Shown in pieces: positions 1-11,130 of a stretch of 64,000 nt of DNA. Origin of the DNA: Didymella arachidicola (Eukaryota > Ascomycota > Dothideomycetes > Pleosporales > Didymellaceae); assembly GCA_016630955.3 (NCBI GenBank), contig CM049986.1, positions 992,001 through 1,056,000 on the forward strand. Direction: 5' to 3'. Within the stretch, counting starts at the first letter, position 1. Each line of letters begins with the position of its first letter. Under the pieces are notes generated by a model. It saw nothing but the letters and a program-made list of their open reading frames with translations, did not search any database and was not told the DNA's origin. The translations under genes and the position numbers were made by a program.

Positions 1-634
1 CAATCGTCGTGACCCAGTCTCTATTACCTGGCTGCACGACAGTAGCTCGACCTACTGTGTCTGAGCTTGTGACAACCTTAGAGGTAGCAGCGACGCCCAT
101 CATGAAGCCAGTCTCGTCAAAGTTGTAGGTATCAATATCCTGTATGCCGTACGCCTGGCGCGTCTCCTCAACAAGCTTAAACCACGCTGCGATAGCAATA
201 GGATCCTCACAGCGAGCGCGCTGGCTGTGGAACTTCCTATTCCACTTTGTCTGGAGCTCAGACTGGCTGTTTACAAAGCGCGATACCCATTTCTGGCCAA
301 CAGGTTGTGGAGGCGGATCTTGGCCCCGCGCAGCGAGAAGAGCGTCTGCCATTCGTCGTACGTCGATGATCTGGGGCGGAAAGCCTCGTCGATCAAGGTC
401 TAGGATCCATTTTACAAGGGACTGCTCTTCAATAGGTAGTAGCTTACGGTTGACAGATGCTGTCTCTGATCGTGGCTGGGTACCACGGATACGCGTGTGT
501 AGTGTAGATTGCGGTACATGAAAGGCTCTTGCGAGGGCGCGGATAGACTGAGTTGGATTAATACGATAGGATGCTATAGCAAGGCTTATCCTGCCTTTAC
601 AAGAAGTTGATTTAGGACATTGTTGTTGCGGCAT
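1..634 (-). CDS. pogo/Fot1-type transposase, N-terminal 211 codons (partial)
   Basis: The start ATG is at 634-632 and the frame stays open to the window edge with no stop, so the sequence shown is undamaged. The order is an N-terminal Psq-type helix-turn-helix (about residues 1-55), a CENP-B-type DNA-binding domain (about 60-140), then the start of the DDE catalytic core with the first catalytic Asp in a YNFDETGF motif near residue 177. From about residue 60 onward it is very similar to the transposase at 57740-59365; the first 55 residues are clearly less similar. The two remaining catalytic Asp residues would lie beyond the edge. A transposase of this family cuts and pastes its own element at TA sites in the nucleus. 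Confidence 0.85.
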   Translation of the reverse strand, partial: MPQQQCPKSTSCKGRISLAIASYRINPTQSIRALARAFHVPQSTLHTRIRGTQPRSETASVNRKLLPIEEQSLVKWILDLDRRGFPPQIIDVRRMADALLAARGQDPPPQPVGQKWVSRFVNSQSELQTKWNRKFHSQRARCEDPIAIAAWFKLVEETRQAYGIQDIDTYNFDETGFMMGVAATSKVVTSSDTVGRATVVQPGNRDWVTTI

Positions 635-674
635 TGTGGTTGTTGTGTAGAGAGTTGCGTCGGGTTTGGTGGGG

Positions 675-708
675 TGCCCAGCTTACTGATCTGCCCAGCT
701 TACTGATC
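675..708. repeat. 17-bp exact tandem duplication in the transposon terminus
   Basis: Two identical adjacent 17-bp units, 675-691 and 692-708, each reading TGCCCAGCTTACTGATC on the plus strand. They lie inside the terminal region of the element, between its end and the transposase start codon. This is where transposase-binding sites are expected. Confidence 0.9.
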
Positions 709-997
709 CAAGACGTTAGCTAATAAGCTAGCTGCTAGACTTTGCTAGAGGTTGCTACTGTGCGCTAGAGTTTAAAACAGTTAGCGGAGCGTCTAAGGAT
801 AAGATAACAGCCTAGGCCGAGTTAGGTCCGGACGAATTGGGCAATGCGCACTCCACACAACGTAGCGCAAGGTCTCGTCAAAAGAAACTAGATTCTGTGG
901 ATGTCTTATGCATATAAATAGGATACAACGCTGAGTCTGTTAAACACATGCTGTGCTGCTCGATGCACCGTCCTTCGCAGGATCACTTGCGAGTAAA

Positions 998-2670
998 TCA
1001 CCGTGTCTTGCGCTGGTGCGTCTCGTCTAATTCCGCGATTTCGTCCAATAGCTGGCAGGTCTCCGTGGGGTTTGCGATCCACGCCGTCGTGCAAGCCAGA
1101 CGTGCCTTGAAGTCGTTTGCGCCAGCACTGAGAAACTGGTCTCCAACGTGCAGAGTCTTCGAACCCTCGATGGAGCCAAAGATCCTTTGGCATGCCAGAA
1201 CACCCCAGCTCTTGTCTCCAATATCCACGAATACATCATTGCCACCTGGTAGAATTGTCAGTACGAATCTCATAAGACATGTGGAGCCACAAACCGTTGA
1301 AGGCGCAGAATGGCAGTCGTTGTCCAACCTCAGATATGTCCTAGACGTGTCAGCAGATCTCCTGTCGTGGTCGAGGTTCAAAGCTTACAAGAACTTTTTG
1401 TACGATCAAGACCATCTCTTCCAAGGTTTCTCGACAGAAACGGTCACCGTTCTTCGGTATAATGCCTACTGCCCTCTCTTTGCGCACAATCTCAGCATTC
1501 ATCCTCATGTTCTTGATTGTGTCTCTCAAAGATGCTTCTGCAATGTCAAGGAGTTCTGCAACATCGGCATCCGACCACAACAGCATCTCCTTAAGCACCC
1601 ACTCCTCCCGCGGAACAAATTTCAGCAGGTCCGGGCTGTTTTCATCGAACTTGAAGCAGAAGCTGCTTTCGCCGCCCATGATCATGAATCCTTGTTTCGA
1701 CTCGAGTGGCAAGTCAGACTCTTGGATGGCGTGTAATAGCCCGAATAGACGCCCGTAGTATCGGCTGGCTTCTGTGTACCCTGCCGCCGTTACGATGCCT
1801 ATCCTGGAGCCTCTTCGCATGAGCTGCAGGATCTTGGGAATAATGGGATTTTCGGGAAGAAGGTTCATTCCGTCATCGTACAACGTGACATCTCCATCGA
1901 AGGTCACAAGCTCGATAGGACCAGTGCGGACGAGGCTCATGATCTGAGCCGTGTTCAAGACAAGACGTACGTCGTTGAAGGAAGGTGGTACAAAGCGCCG
2001 GTAGCTGATTGAGCGCCGCTGGTCTTGGAATATGAATGCATCGTGGAGAGCTAGCGGTGTGAAGAAGTTTGCGACTGTTGGAACCAAGAGCTTAAGCTTT
2101 GAACGATCTGGCTTCCCCAATTTCTGGTGTTCAACTGCGAATCTGTCAACACAATTTTTTTTAAACGCTCGGAAAGATATTGATCTATCAGAGTGGAGCA
2201 GACTTACTGTGGTCGTTGATTATGTCCTCCACGTCACGCATGATCTCGGCGTATCGACGTTGTGCCACGCTAGCCTGCTGGTGGACGGTCTGTGCATTTT
2301 CCTCGAAAACAGCTGTAGGTTGAGAGTGGAGGACGAATGGAACAGCCAGGAGACCCTGGAAAAGCATTAGTATCCCAATGACATGGCTGACGTCTGCTGA
2401 GAGGATGGTACCTTGATCCATTCGATCTGTGAGAGTGTATTAGTTGAGTTACAGTGTGATATCGGCACTCACGTACCAATTGGTCTCGCCTGTGGGTCTT
2501 GAAGTCAAGTCAGAAGTGTCAATGGGTACCAGTGAAGCGGCAAACCTTAAGTGCATCTACATAGCAACTGCATTAGTGTATTGTTGTAGAGGCTCAGCTT
2601 GAATCCGTGAGCAAGGTTGTGCGGAAGCCCTGAGGATCGACGTACATTCAACGCGGTATCTCGTAGTCAT
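998..2670 (-). CDS. ISN1: IMP-specific 5'-nucleotidase
   Basis: ISN1 dephosphorylates IMP to inosine in purine salvage in the cytosol. I read eight exons: 2646-2670, 2546-2556, 2477-2497, 2412-2426, 2208-2355, 1389-2134, 1295-1340 and 998-1245, giving 419 residues, close to the usual length. The spliced N-terminus reads MTTRYRVEYALK followed by THRRDQLIEWIKGLL, matching the family start. The HAD-type nucleophile motif is VTFDGDVTLY, and the C-terminal motifs GGNDVFVDIGDK and HVGDQF are present. The first four exons are only 25, 11, 21 and 15 nt. The join at 2134/2208 is the least certain: the acceptor at 2135 was chosen to keep frame. It is divergent from MED17, with 411 bp between start codons. 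The family assignment is firm; single splice sites are less so. Confidence 0.9.
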
Positions 2671-3081
2671 AGTGAAGCAACAGTAAATGAAGAAACGTTC
2701 AGGAAGGGGGAAGAGTGTTGAGCTGTCAATGTGTCCAGGAGTGTGACTACAAGCCTATCGGAGATGGCCGCTAGCGGGGAGGGCAGTTGCACGTGGAACC
2801 TGGTACGGTGGGGAAGTCACGATACACCTGGGAGCTCAAGGGTCTTTTCCAGCAAACACAAACACACTGGAATTCTGAAATATGTAATTGAGGGTTTCAA
2901 GTCCCCTGCATGTAGGAGTGAGGTAATTGCAACTAGGCACAGCGGCACAGGTGAATGAGCCTTTATCGATAAGGAGCTACGCGACCGAAGAGAGCTTCGA
3001 TCTTCGCGCAAGGGTCCACCACGTCTAAAGTGCCTCTTACGTCCCGTCAACAGCGTCGCGTTCGAGCAACATCTTCGCTGT
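2671..3081. other. shared upstream region of ISN1 and MED17
   Basis: A 411-bp divergent intergenic stretch that should hold both promoters. No convincing gene or TATA box. The one distinct element is the palindrome listed at 2963-2972. Confidence 0.6.
2963..2972. promoter_or_regulatory. palindrome TTATCGATAA upstream of MED17
   Basis: A perfect 10-bp palindrome ending 109 bp before the MED17 start codon. It contains two back-to-back GATA cores. The same 10-mer occurs at 20656-20665, just upstream of HGH1. A regulatory role is inferred only from position and recurrence. Confidence 0.35.
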
Positions 3082-5154
3082 ATGGCCCGCATCATGTCCG
3101 GACTTGACTCTCTAAAGGATGTAGCCCTGCGTCCATGGCCAACGGACAAAGAAGACGAATCTAGCAAAGATGTTGTATTTCGAAAGATCGAGCAGCTCGC
3201 GACCGAGCGCGGACACATGCGCAACATAACAGAACAGTCGCTACAAGCTGAGATTGACGCCGGAAGAGATGTGCTCGAGGATGCGAAAGGTGGCTCAGAG
3301 GATGGCGACGCGGACACCAAATCCAAAACTTTTGAGGAGCGGAGGGATGAGATTAACAAGATGCAGTGGGAGATGTCTATGCATCTGGAGTACGTCTGAG
3401 CATTCGCCATTAATGACGCTTGCAACTACTGACATTTGGAAGCTTTGCTAGATTCGCCGCCGGCAATGCGCTCGATCTCGTCTCCCTTGTCCTGTCCGCC
3501 GACCCCAACAAGCGCGCGGCTTCATCCTTCAGTCGAAGGTTTCGAGGAGAAGGTCTTGACAGAGGCCTCTCTTTTGGCACTATGGGTGTTGCCAAGGAGA
3601 ATCATGAGCATGATGTTGTGAAGGCAGCTGAGCTGGAGAGAAGAGCGGAGCAGCAAAAGAAGCAGGATCTTGTGGCCAAAGCTGCCAGGCTGGAAGCGCT
3701 TGACACTGCGACTGATGAGATTCTGAAGGCTGCGAAGAACCTGGAAAAGGAGGTGCGCAAAGAGACCAAGTACTGGCAGGAGATTGTTTCCATCTCAGAC
3801 AAAGGCTGGCCTATTCATCGGATGCGCGCACAGAGACAGCCTGCGCCTTTTGCTGTACGCTTTGGATTTCCCGAAGGCATGTCATCAGCACTCAGGTTAA
3901 GGTATGACTGCTAACGGCCGTGTAGCCAATTCGCACTTCAAAGCCCGCGGCTCCGCGCCGTTGCGGATGGATAAGGACGGCGGCATTATTCTCGATCCAA
4001 ACCTTGCCCTGAAACCAAAGACGCTCCGGATAAGGATCGTTGAGGATGGGAAAACTACAGGGTTGTCGCAACTTCCTGTGGAAAATGCAGGAGAGGGACT
4101 CGCTGTGGAAAAGTCTATTCGGCTTGCAAGAGATTCGCTGCTGGAAGAGGAGTTGTTCTACGAAATGAGCTTGGAGACAAGACAGCTGCTACCATACGGC
4201 GTTCGGTTGCGAGATTCTGTCATCACCGTGGACGTACCAGGCACAAAAACGTCGACTCGACAGGTCCTCATCGACTGCATACCTCGGGAGGACAAAATCG
4301 CGGACAGACAAGACCACACCTACGACTGGCTCACACAGGCGATTGCTGAAGCCTTGCGACTGTTGTTAATCCATGAGCATAGTATGCGGCTGTACCGCCG
4401 CACCCAGCTTCCACCTCCATTGACGTCACGGAAGCAAGAGAGGAAGACACCACCGCTTCTGCATACCTTACTCGCGATGCTCTATCACCTACAGAATGTA
4501 GATTCCTTGTTCGCCTATCTGAGCAAAGTGTCAATCACATTGGGGAGTGCTGGCCTTGTGACTCAAGTGGAGACGAGCCGTGAGGAGTCACTCAGCAAGC
4601 TTCGCGACGCTCTTGCCACGTCCAACCGTAAGGATCTCTCAGCGTCCGACCAGCTTTTGGACATGTTTACGAAACCTTACACGGGAAATGCTACGATGAC
4701 CTTGCCTTCATGTCAGGGTTCGTCAACCGAGCAGCTGATCGTTGCGGTGCGCACCGTGATTGGTGCCCCTACGTTTGGCACCGAGTACAAGCTCACACTA
4801 CCGTCTTCTGTCGCGACAGATCTTGGTCTGTCATCGGAGAATAGGTTCCAAACCACGGCGGACATCGTGTCATACCTCGACTGGGTCTTATCGCTGTACA
4901 TAGCGCATCGAGTCCTAAAAGGCGAATATGCTAACAGGGCGGCTACTCAAGGCACCAAGGCTAGGGTGACAATCGCGAGCAAAAGTAGCAAGAAGGGATC
5001 GTCAGCGAAGCGCAACGTCACAGTAGATTTGACTGAAGGACTACTGGCATTGCGGCTGAGCGACCCTGGAGAGTCGCCTCAGGAATCTCACTCTTGGCCC
5101 GGGACAGGTGAAGAGATCACCCTTAAGGAGAAGGTTCAGGGCTGGGTTGGATAA
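3082..5154 (+). CDS. MED17: Mediator of RNA polymerase II transcription subunit 17
   Basis: MED17 (Srb4) is a head-module scaffold of Mediator that links activators to RNA polymerase II in the nucleus. Exons are 3082-3389, 3443-3876 and 3926-5154, giving 656 residues. Family hallmarks are the N-terminal LRPWP segment, the NALDLVSLVLS helix, and the central TKYWQEIVSISDKGW block followed by a VRFGFPEA segment and GGIILDP. Residues about 210-250 form a charged coiled coil. The second intron begins with GC instead of GT (3877-3925); it carries a perfect CTAAC branch point and restores the conserved FGFPEA-NSHF junction, so I trust it. A second in-frame ATG at 3094 could be the real start. The product is a single-copy housekeeping protein. 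Confidence 0.92.
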
Positions 5155-6249
5155 GCGATGTGCTGGATAATATCCTGAATCTGATAATACATCATGGCTC
5201 TACATTAGGCAACATCCCGCCCATGTGCCAGCCCGCGCTTTGCTTTATGTCCCGGGGAAGGTGTTCATTCATTCGATGTAGCGACCCGCAGCCTAGCGCC
5301 GGTCGAGTTCAGTGACAACACATAAGCTGAGATGCTTGTGAAGGTCTTGGGCCGACTATGACGGGGGTTTGTCTTTGCCAGCCGCAATATTACATCTGGT
5401 GATTGTTTATAGCAACGTGGACCTTTTCCGCTAAGATTATGGTGGTCGTTTCTAATGTGTGCAGACAAGTACAAGGCCTTCTTGATACCTGACGCTCATG
5501 GCGTACCTTTCTCGGACTGGATGCGGCCAGCGACCGCGCCAAGTAGCGCTCTCGGTACACCGCCATTGGCTCGAGGCTAGCCTGCGCATGTTGCGGCGGG
5601 CAGTGCGGAGGAGAGAGGCTTGCAGCTATGCACGCCAGTATGCAAGCACGGCCAGGTCTTCAATGCTCAGCGGCTGTAGCATCACGGATCTAGTGGGCAC
5701 GAAAAGCGACTTACAGTACCTGGCATTAGCATTGGGAAGACACTCATCTCGATCCAGCCATGGTGTTGAAAGTCGAAACTCGATGAGGCTGAAAAACGCT
5801 GATGATCCGGCCGGCGCGACTCCACTCGCCCCCACTTCAAGCTTGACGACCAGGATTGATTTTGAGCAACCCACGTCATGCCGCAGCTTACAGCCATTGA
5901 GCAGCATCGCAGATGAATGCGCGCAACTTTTTCATCGGTTCGCCGAAGATATACAATAATTGATCGGACATCTTTATAGTTGACTTGCTTTTGTTTTCTC
6001 AGCTGTATACTGCCGTCAACCTTGTCCCTTGCTCGTGCTACCTGCCGAAGCTACCCCTCTCAGAGCTCTGAACCTCAACACATCCACGAGGACCCGCTTC
6101 GGCCTCTTTGCGCTTTTCCTAGACACAGCACCTTGACCTCATACCTGACCCACACTGAAACACGGGCAACTACATCATTCCTGCCCCCTCACACTGAGGC
6201 TTCTCTTACGCCTCACGACCTGCTACAACCACAATACACCCACGCAAAC
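5155..6249. other. intergenic region and probable leader of phosphofructokinase
   Basis: About 1.1 kb between MED17 and the PFK start. The last 250 bp are rich in C and T, typical of the 5' leader of a highly expressed fungal gene. An open frame at 5498-5959 has no recognisable protein features. The frame upstream of the PFK ATG is open back to 5980 but has no enzyme-like sequence. Confidence 0.5.
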
Positions 6250-8662
6250 ATGGCGCCCACAAACGTGCCTGCTCCCCTCGAGGGAAAGAAGAGGAGAATC
6301 GGTGTCATGACCAGCGGAGGAGACGCACCTGGCATGAATGGAGCAGTTCGAGCTGTTGTCCGCATGGCCATCCACAATAACTGCGAGGCTTTCGCCATCT
6401 ACGAGGGCTATGATGGCCTCGTCAAGGGTGGTGACATGATCAAGGAAATGCACTGGGAGGATGTTCGAGGCTTCCTCTCTGAAGGAGGCACCCTCATTGG
6501 CACAGCGCGTTGCATGGAGTTCATGCAGCGAGAAGGCCGTCGGACAGCAGCAAAGAACATGATCATTAAGGGCATCGACGCTCTTATCATTTGCGGTGGT
6601 GATGGTTCGCTCACCGGTGCCGATAAGTTCCGCGACGAGTGGCCCAGTCTGCTTAAGGAACTTATCGAGCGCAAGGAACTCACCAAGGAGCAGGTCGACC
6701 CCTTCAGACACCTCAACATCGTCGGTCTCGTCGGCTCCATCGATAACGATCTCTCTATGACCGATGCCACGATTGGTTGCTACACATCTCTTGCCCGTAT
6801 TTGCGAGGCCATCGACTCGGTCGACACTACAGCCGTCAGTCACCAGCGTGCTTTCGTCATTGAGGTCATGGGCAGACACTGCGGTTGGCTCGCTCTTAGT
6901 GCTGGTGTAGCGACTGGCGCAGACTTTGTCTTCACACCCGAGAACCCTCCACACGCCGGCTGGGAGAAGGAGATGCTGAAGCAGGTCAAGAAGCAGAGGG
7001 AAATGGGCAAACGCAAGACCATTGTCGTTGTCGCCGAAGGTGCTATTGACCGCGACCTCAAGAAGGTTACCTGCGAGCAGGTCAAGGATGTCCTCGCCAA
7101 GGATGGTGGGCTCGATACGAGAATTACCACACTCGGTCACGTTCAGCGTGGAGGTACGCCTTCTGCGTACGACCGCATGCTTGCAACATTGCAGGGTGCT
7201 GAGGCCGTAAAGGCTGTCCTGGAGGCTACACCGGAGACTCCCAGTCCTGTAATCTGTATCCAAGAGAACAAGATTGTCCGCCGATCACTCCTGGAGGCTG
7301 TTGCTCAGACCAAGGAAGTTGCCGTTGCCATCGAGAACAAGGACTTCGAGCGCGCTATGCAACTCCGTGACACGGAATTCGCCGAACAATACAAGTCATA
7401 CCATATTACCACTGCAGCCAACCTGCCCGAGCTTCTACTACCTGAGGAGAAGCGGATGCGTGTTGGTATCATTCACGTTGGTGCGCCAGCTGGTGGTATG
7501 AACGCTGCTACTCGTGCGGCGGTGGCATACTGTATCGCGCGGGGTCATACCCCTGTTGCGCTCCACAACGGATTCCCTGGTATCATTCGTCACCACTCGG
7601 ACGAACCTGTTGGTGCTGTCCGCGATATCAAGTGGATAGATGCTGAGACATGGGCCTCAAAGGGAGGGTCTGAGATTGGTACCAACCGTGGTCTACCTAG
7701 CGAGGACCTCGAAACCTGCGCATTCGTCTTCAAGAAATTCAACATCCAATCGCTGTTGGTCGTTGGTGGTTTCGAGGCCTTCACGGCTGTCTCCGAGCTG
7801 CGCAAGGCTCGCGAGCACTACAAAGCATTCAAAATCCCTATGGTAAGTGCAGACCATCATACGCTTTACTTTGCCGAACTAATGGCCATAGGTCATCGTC
7901 CCTGCCACCATCTCCAACAACGTCCCCGGTACTGAGTACTCAATCGGCTCAGACACATGTCTGAACGCCCTCATCCAGTATGCTGACGCCTGTCGCCAAT
8001 CTGCCTCAGCCTCCCGTCGCCGTGTCTTCGTCATCGAAACTCAGGGTGGTGAATCTGGCTACATCGCAACAGTTGCGGGTCTGTCCATTGGTGCGCTCGC
8101 AGTCTACACACCCGAGGACGGCATCAACCTTAAGATGCTGGACCGTGACATTGACCACTTGGCCGATGTTTTCAGGAAGGACAAGGGTATTTCCCGCTCT
8201 GGAAAGGTCATCTTGGTCAACGAGAAGGCCAGCAAGACATATTCCGTTCAGACCATTGCACAGATGATCGCCGAGGCCGGCAAGGGCAAATTCGAGTCCC
8301 GTCATGGTGTACCCGGCCACTTCCAGCAAGGCACCACCCCGTCGCCCATGGACCGCGTACGCGCCGTCAGATTCGCGACAAAGGCCATGCAGCACCTCGA
8401 AGAGTTTATTGGTCAAGACCCTGATGAGATCGACGACGATCCGATGAGCATCAGCGTTGTTGGTATCAAGGGCAGCAAGCTGCTGTTCAGCCCTATGGAG
8501 CAGGTCGAGAAGAAGGAGACCGAGTGGCACAGGAGACGTCCCAAGCACGAGTTCTGGATGGCCCTCAAGGAGACAGTGGATACGCTGTCCGGTCGTCCTC
8601 AGGCGCCGAAGAACCCTACGCCTATTGATACCCTCGCAGGCAGGCCGAGCAGCAGCGGTTAG
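6250..8662 (+). CDS. PFK1: ATP-dependent 6-phosphofructokinase
   Basis: Phosphorylates fructose 6-phosphate to fructose 1,6-bisphosphate, the committed step of glycolysis, in the cytosol. Exons 6250-7842 and 7892-8662 give 787 residues, the normal size of the duplicated eukaryotic enzyme. The N-terminal half carries the ATP site GGDAPGMNG (about residues 23-31), GGDGSL (about 116) and the catalytic SIDNDLSMTD (about 163-172), then EVMGRHCGWLA and HVQRGGTPSAYDR. The C-terminal half starts near 400 with the degenerate GAPAGGMN and is the regulatory copy. The ATG at 6250 has a good context (CAAACATGGCG) and fits the family N-terminus; the longer in-frame reading from 5980 looks like leader. Gene-symbol numbering follows general fungal usage and cannot be checked here. 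Confidence 0.95.
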
Positions 8663-8792
8663 ATGCCGAAGTTGTAGGATTAGACGTTTCAAAGAAGAGC
8701 GTGTGCACTTATGATAGCATGTATTGAATGACGACCATTTATATCTATGTTCTATGCGCTATGCTCTATGCTATTTGGTACATCGTTTGCAC

Positions 8793-9735
8793 CTACAAAT
8801 CGGTCCTATATCCCTTCAGGCTCTCGTCGTCCCAGCTCAAAAACTTTCCACTCAACGCCTTCTCACCTCTCACAGCCAGGTTCGCAATCACACCACCAGG
8901 CTGCTCCGGACGCACCAACTTGCCCTCCTTGTGCAGCCCATGGAACTTGGCCTGATCACTCTCACTCATAGCCTTGTTATGCTCCTCGCGAATCGCCCGC
9001 TGCATCTCCGTGTCCACAACGCCCGGCCTAATACTCACAGTCGTGACATCCGGCTCCTCAACCGCCAGCGTGGCTGCAAGGTGGTTCAAGACGGCTTTGC
9101 CCGACCCGTAGGCGCCCCAGCCCTGGTACGCGCCTGTGGCTGCGCCGCTGCTCGTGATGACGATCCTGCCCTTGGTATCTCGCAGCGCGGGGAGCGCAGC
9201 TTGCACCATGCCCACGGCGCTGAAGACGTTGATGTCGTATGCGGAGCGCCATTCCTCGGGCGTGCTGTCGGCGATCTTCTTCACGGGGTCGAGCGCGCCG
9301 TGGTTGATGATTAGAGCATCGAGACGCCCGAAGCGCGAGGTTGCTACGCTGACGAGATCTTTGGCTAGGCGCGGTTCGGCGGCGTCGCCGGTGACTATCT
9401 CAACACGGTCTTTGCCGTACTTTTGTTGCACCTCGTTGAGTGCGGAGGCGGTGCGCGAGGTAAGGACGAGCTTGTGCTGCGTGGGCTGGGAGAGGAGGTA
9501 GTGCGCTATCGTGAGGCCGATGCCTGGACCGTATCAGTATGACATTATCAAAAGTAGCACGACCCGAGTCCAAGGTCTCAATGCCTCTTCTCTAGCGACT
9601 GGACAGGTAGATTCGCAATAGTGGGGTGCCGGAGGGTGAGGAGGTGCATCTTAGGAGCAATGTTCCTACGAATGGGATGTACTGACCTCTCGACGCTCCT
9701 GTAAGCACAATGACCAATTCTGCAGATGCACTCAT
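8793..9735 (-). CDS. short-chain dehydrogenase/reductase (sepiapterin/benzil reductase-like)
   Basis: A Rossmann-fold NAD(P)H-dependent carbonyl reductase resembling the yeast YIR035C/YIR036C group. Exons 9687-9735 and 8793-9523 give 259 residues; a 163-nt intron splits the cofactor-binding motif, so that TGASRG joins to IGLTIA. Further hallmarks are an NHG-type motif (IINHGAL), the catalytic Ser of ITSSGAA, and the YxxxK pair in the segment AYGSGKAVL. The C-terminus SIRPGVVDTEMQ is typical of classical SDRs. The substrate cannot be deduced. It is convergent with PFK (130 bp apart) and divergent from ETR1, whose start lies about 175 bp away. Confidence 0.88.
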
Positions 9736-9909
9736 ATTGACGTTGATTTTGAAACAAAAAAAGACGGTGGTTGCACATAGTTGAACGGTGAAGCTTGAGC
9801 TCCCCACCAAGCGGCGGCTCCAACTCACGTCATAGCTTCGGCATCTTGTGTCTTTATGCCGAGAGCTCCACGCATCTCTCCAGACATCACATTGAGCCCC
9901 TTTGCATCA
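9736..9909. promoter_or_regulatory. short bidirectional promoter between the SDR gene and ETR1
   Basis: Only about 174 bp separate the two divergent start codons (120 bp if ETR1 begins at 9856). Both promoters must share this stretch. No clear TATA box was seen. Confidence 0.5.
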
Positions 9910-11130
9910 ATGGCCTCAAAACTGCTATATTCTGCGCCGGGTATCGTACGGCCTTCCGTACGGAGCTCTCGCTTTGCTGTAGGGCGGGCGACTGCACCGC
10001 TCACGCAGCGACGCTGCATCTCGGCATACGGCTATGAGCAAGCCAAAGCCCTCACATTCTCAGAGTATGGCGAACCGCCGTCTGTTCTCTCGCTGCACGG
10101 ACATTCAATCTCGCCGCCTCATGGCGACAAGATGACCATCCGCTTCCTCGCTTCGCCCATAAACCCGGCCGATATCAACCAAATTCAAGGCGTATACCCT
10201 TCGAAGCCAACCTTCACCACCGATCTCGGCACACCGAACCCCATCGCCGTCGCCGGTAATGAAGGAGTAGCGGAAATCATCGCGCTGGGCGACAAGGTGA
10301 AAAGCGCAGGGTACAAGAAGGGCGACTGGGTCTTCATGAAGGCCCCTGGTTTCGGCACATGGAGGACCCACGCATCAGCAGCAGTGAACCAGGTCGTCAA
10401 GCTCGAGGACTCCATGCGCGAAGGCATCACTCCTCTGCAGGCCGGCACAGTCAGCGTCAACCCGTGCACTGCGTATCGCATGATCACCGACTTCACGACC
10501 CTGCAGCCCGGCGAATGGTTCATTCAAAACGGCGCGAACTCCGGTGTCGGCCGTGCGGCGATCCAGCTGGGTAAGAAATGGGGATTGAAGAGCATCAACG
10601 TGATCCGATCGCGCGACGACAAAGCCGCAGAAGACAAGCTGAAGGATGACCTCAAGGCGCTGGGCGCAGACGTTGTCATAACAGATGCCGAACTGCAAGC
10701 ACAGGGTATCCGCGATCAAGGGAAGGAATGGACAAATGGCGGCCGCGAGAAGATCAGACTGGCGATGAACTGCGTCAATGGAAAGGCGGCGACTGCTATG
10801 GCCAAGTTGCTCTCTTCATCTGCGCATTTCGTCACCTACGGCGCCATGTCTAAGCAGCCTCTTACCATCCCTGCCTCGATGCTCATCTTCAAGGACATCC
10901 ACTTCCACGGCTATTGGGTTAGTCGATGGGCGGAGAAGAACCCCGAGGACAAGATCAAGACAGTGAATGATGTGCTGAATATGACCAGGAATGGCGAGTT
11001 CAAAGACACGCCGTTTGACCAGATCAAGTGGGACTACGACACAACGGGCGATGAGCTGATTGCGAAAGTCAAGGACACCCTGGAAGGTTACCGAGAAGGA
11101 AAGGGTGTCTTCGTGTTTGGCCAGACATGA
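9910..11130 (+). CDS. ETR1: mitochondrial trans-2-enoyl-CoA/ACP reductase
   Basis: Etr1 reduces the enoyl-ACP double bond with NADPH in mitochondrial type II fatty-acid synthesis, which supplies octanoate for lipoate. A single exon gives 406 residues. The N-terminus is an arginine- and serine-rich presequence (about residues 1-38), followed by an MDR-type GroES-like domain with SPINPADINQIQG and an AGNEGVAEI block. The Rossmann segment has NGANSGVGRAAIQLGK. The closing FHGYWVSRW motif is typical of MECR/Etr1 proteins. An in-frame ATG at 9856 would add 18 residues; I chose 9910 because the presequence then begins at once. It is divergent from the SDR gene. Confidence 0.92.
   Translation: MASKLLYSAPGIVRPSVRSSRFAVGRATAPLTQRRCISAYGYEQAKALTFSEYGEPPSVLSLHGHSISPPHGDKMTIRFLASPINPADINQIQGVYPSKPTFTTDLGTPNPIAVAGNEGVAEIIALGDKVKSAGYKKGDWVFMKAPGFGTWRTHASAAVNQVVKLEDSMREGITPLQAGTVSVNPCTAYRMITDFTTLQPGEWFIQNGANSGVGRAAIQLGKKWGLKSINVIRSRDDKAAEDKLKDDLKALGADVVITDAELQAQGIRDQGKEWTNGGREKIRLAMNCVNGKAATAMAKLLSSSAHFVTYGAMSKQPLTIPASMLIFKDIHFHGYWVSRWAEKNPEDKIKTVNDVLNMTRNGEFKDTPFDQIKWDYDTTGDELIAKVKDTLEGYREGKGVFVFGQT

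Larger units (their letters stand above)
1..716 (-). mobile_element. pogo/Fot1-type DNA transposon, right-hand portion (left end outside the window)
   Basis: The element reads on the minus strand and contains the first 211 codons of a transposase closely related to the complete copy at 57658-59490. Its terminus ends at 716 (reading inward on the minus strand it begins ACGTCTTGGATCAG). It is followed by TA at 717-718, the dinucleotide duplicated by Tc1/mariner/pogo elements. The terminal region holds an exact 17-bp tandem duplication. The other end and its inverted repeat lie outside the window, so completeness cannot be judged. The terminal sequence differs strongly from the 57658 element although most of the protein is nearly the same, so this is a sister subfamily, not the same family. 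Confidence 0.85.

Noticed and set aside
5498..5959. 153-codon plus-strand frame upstream of PFK
   Set aside because: No recognisable motif, composition like random sequence, and it lies in a likely promoter.
6223..7263. 346-codon frame on the minus strand
   Set aside because: It is antisense to the PFK coding exon, has no domain, and arises from the codon bias of the real gene.
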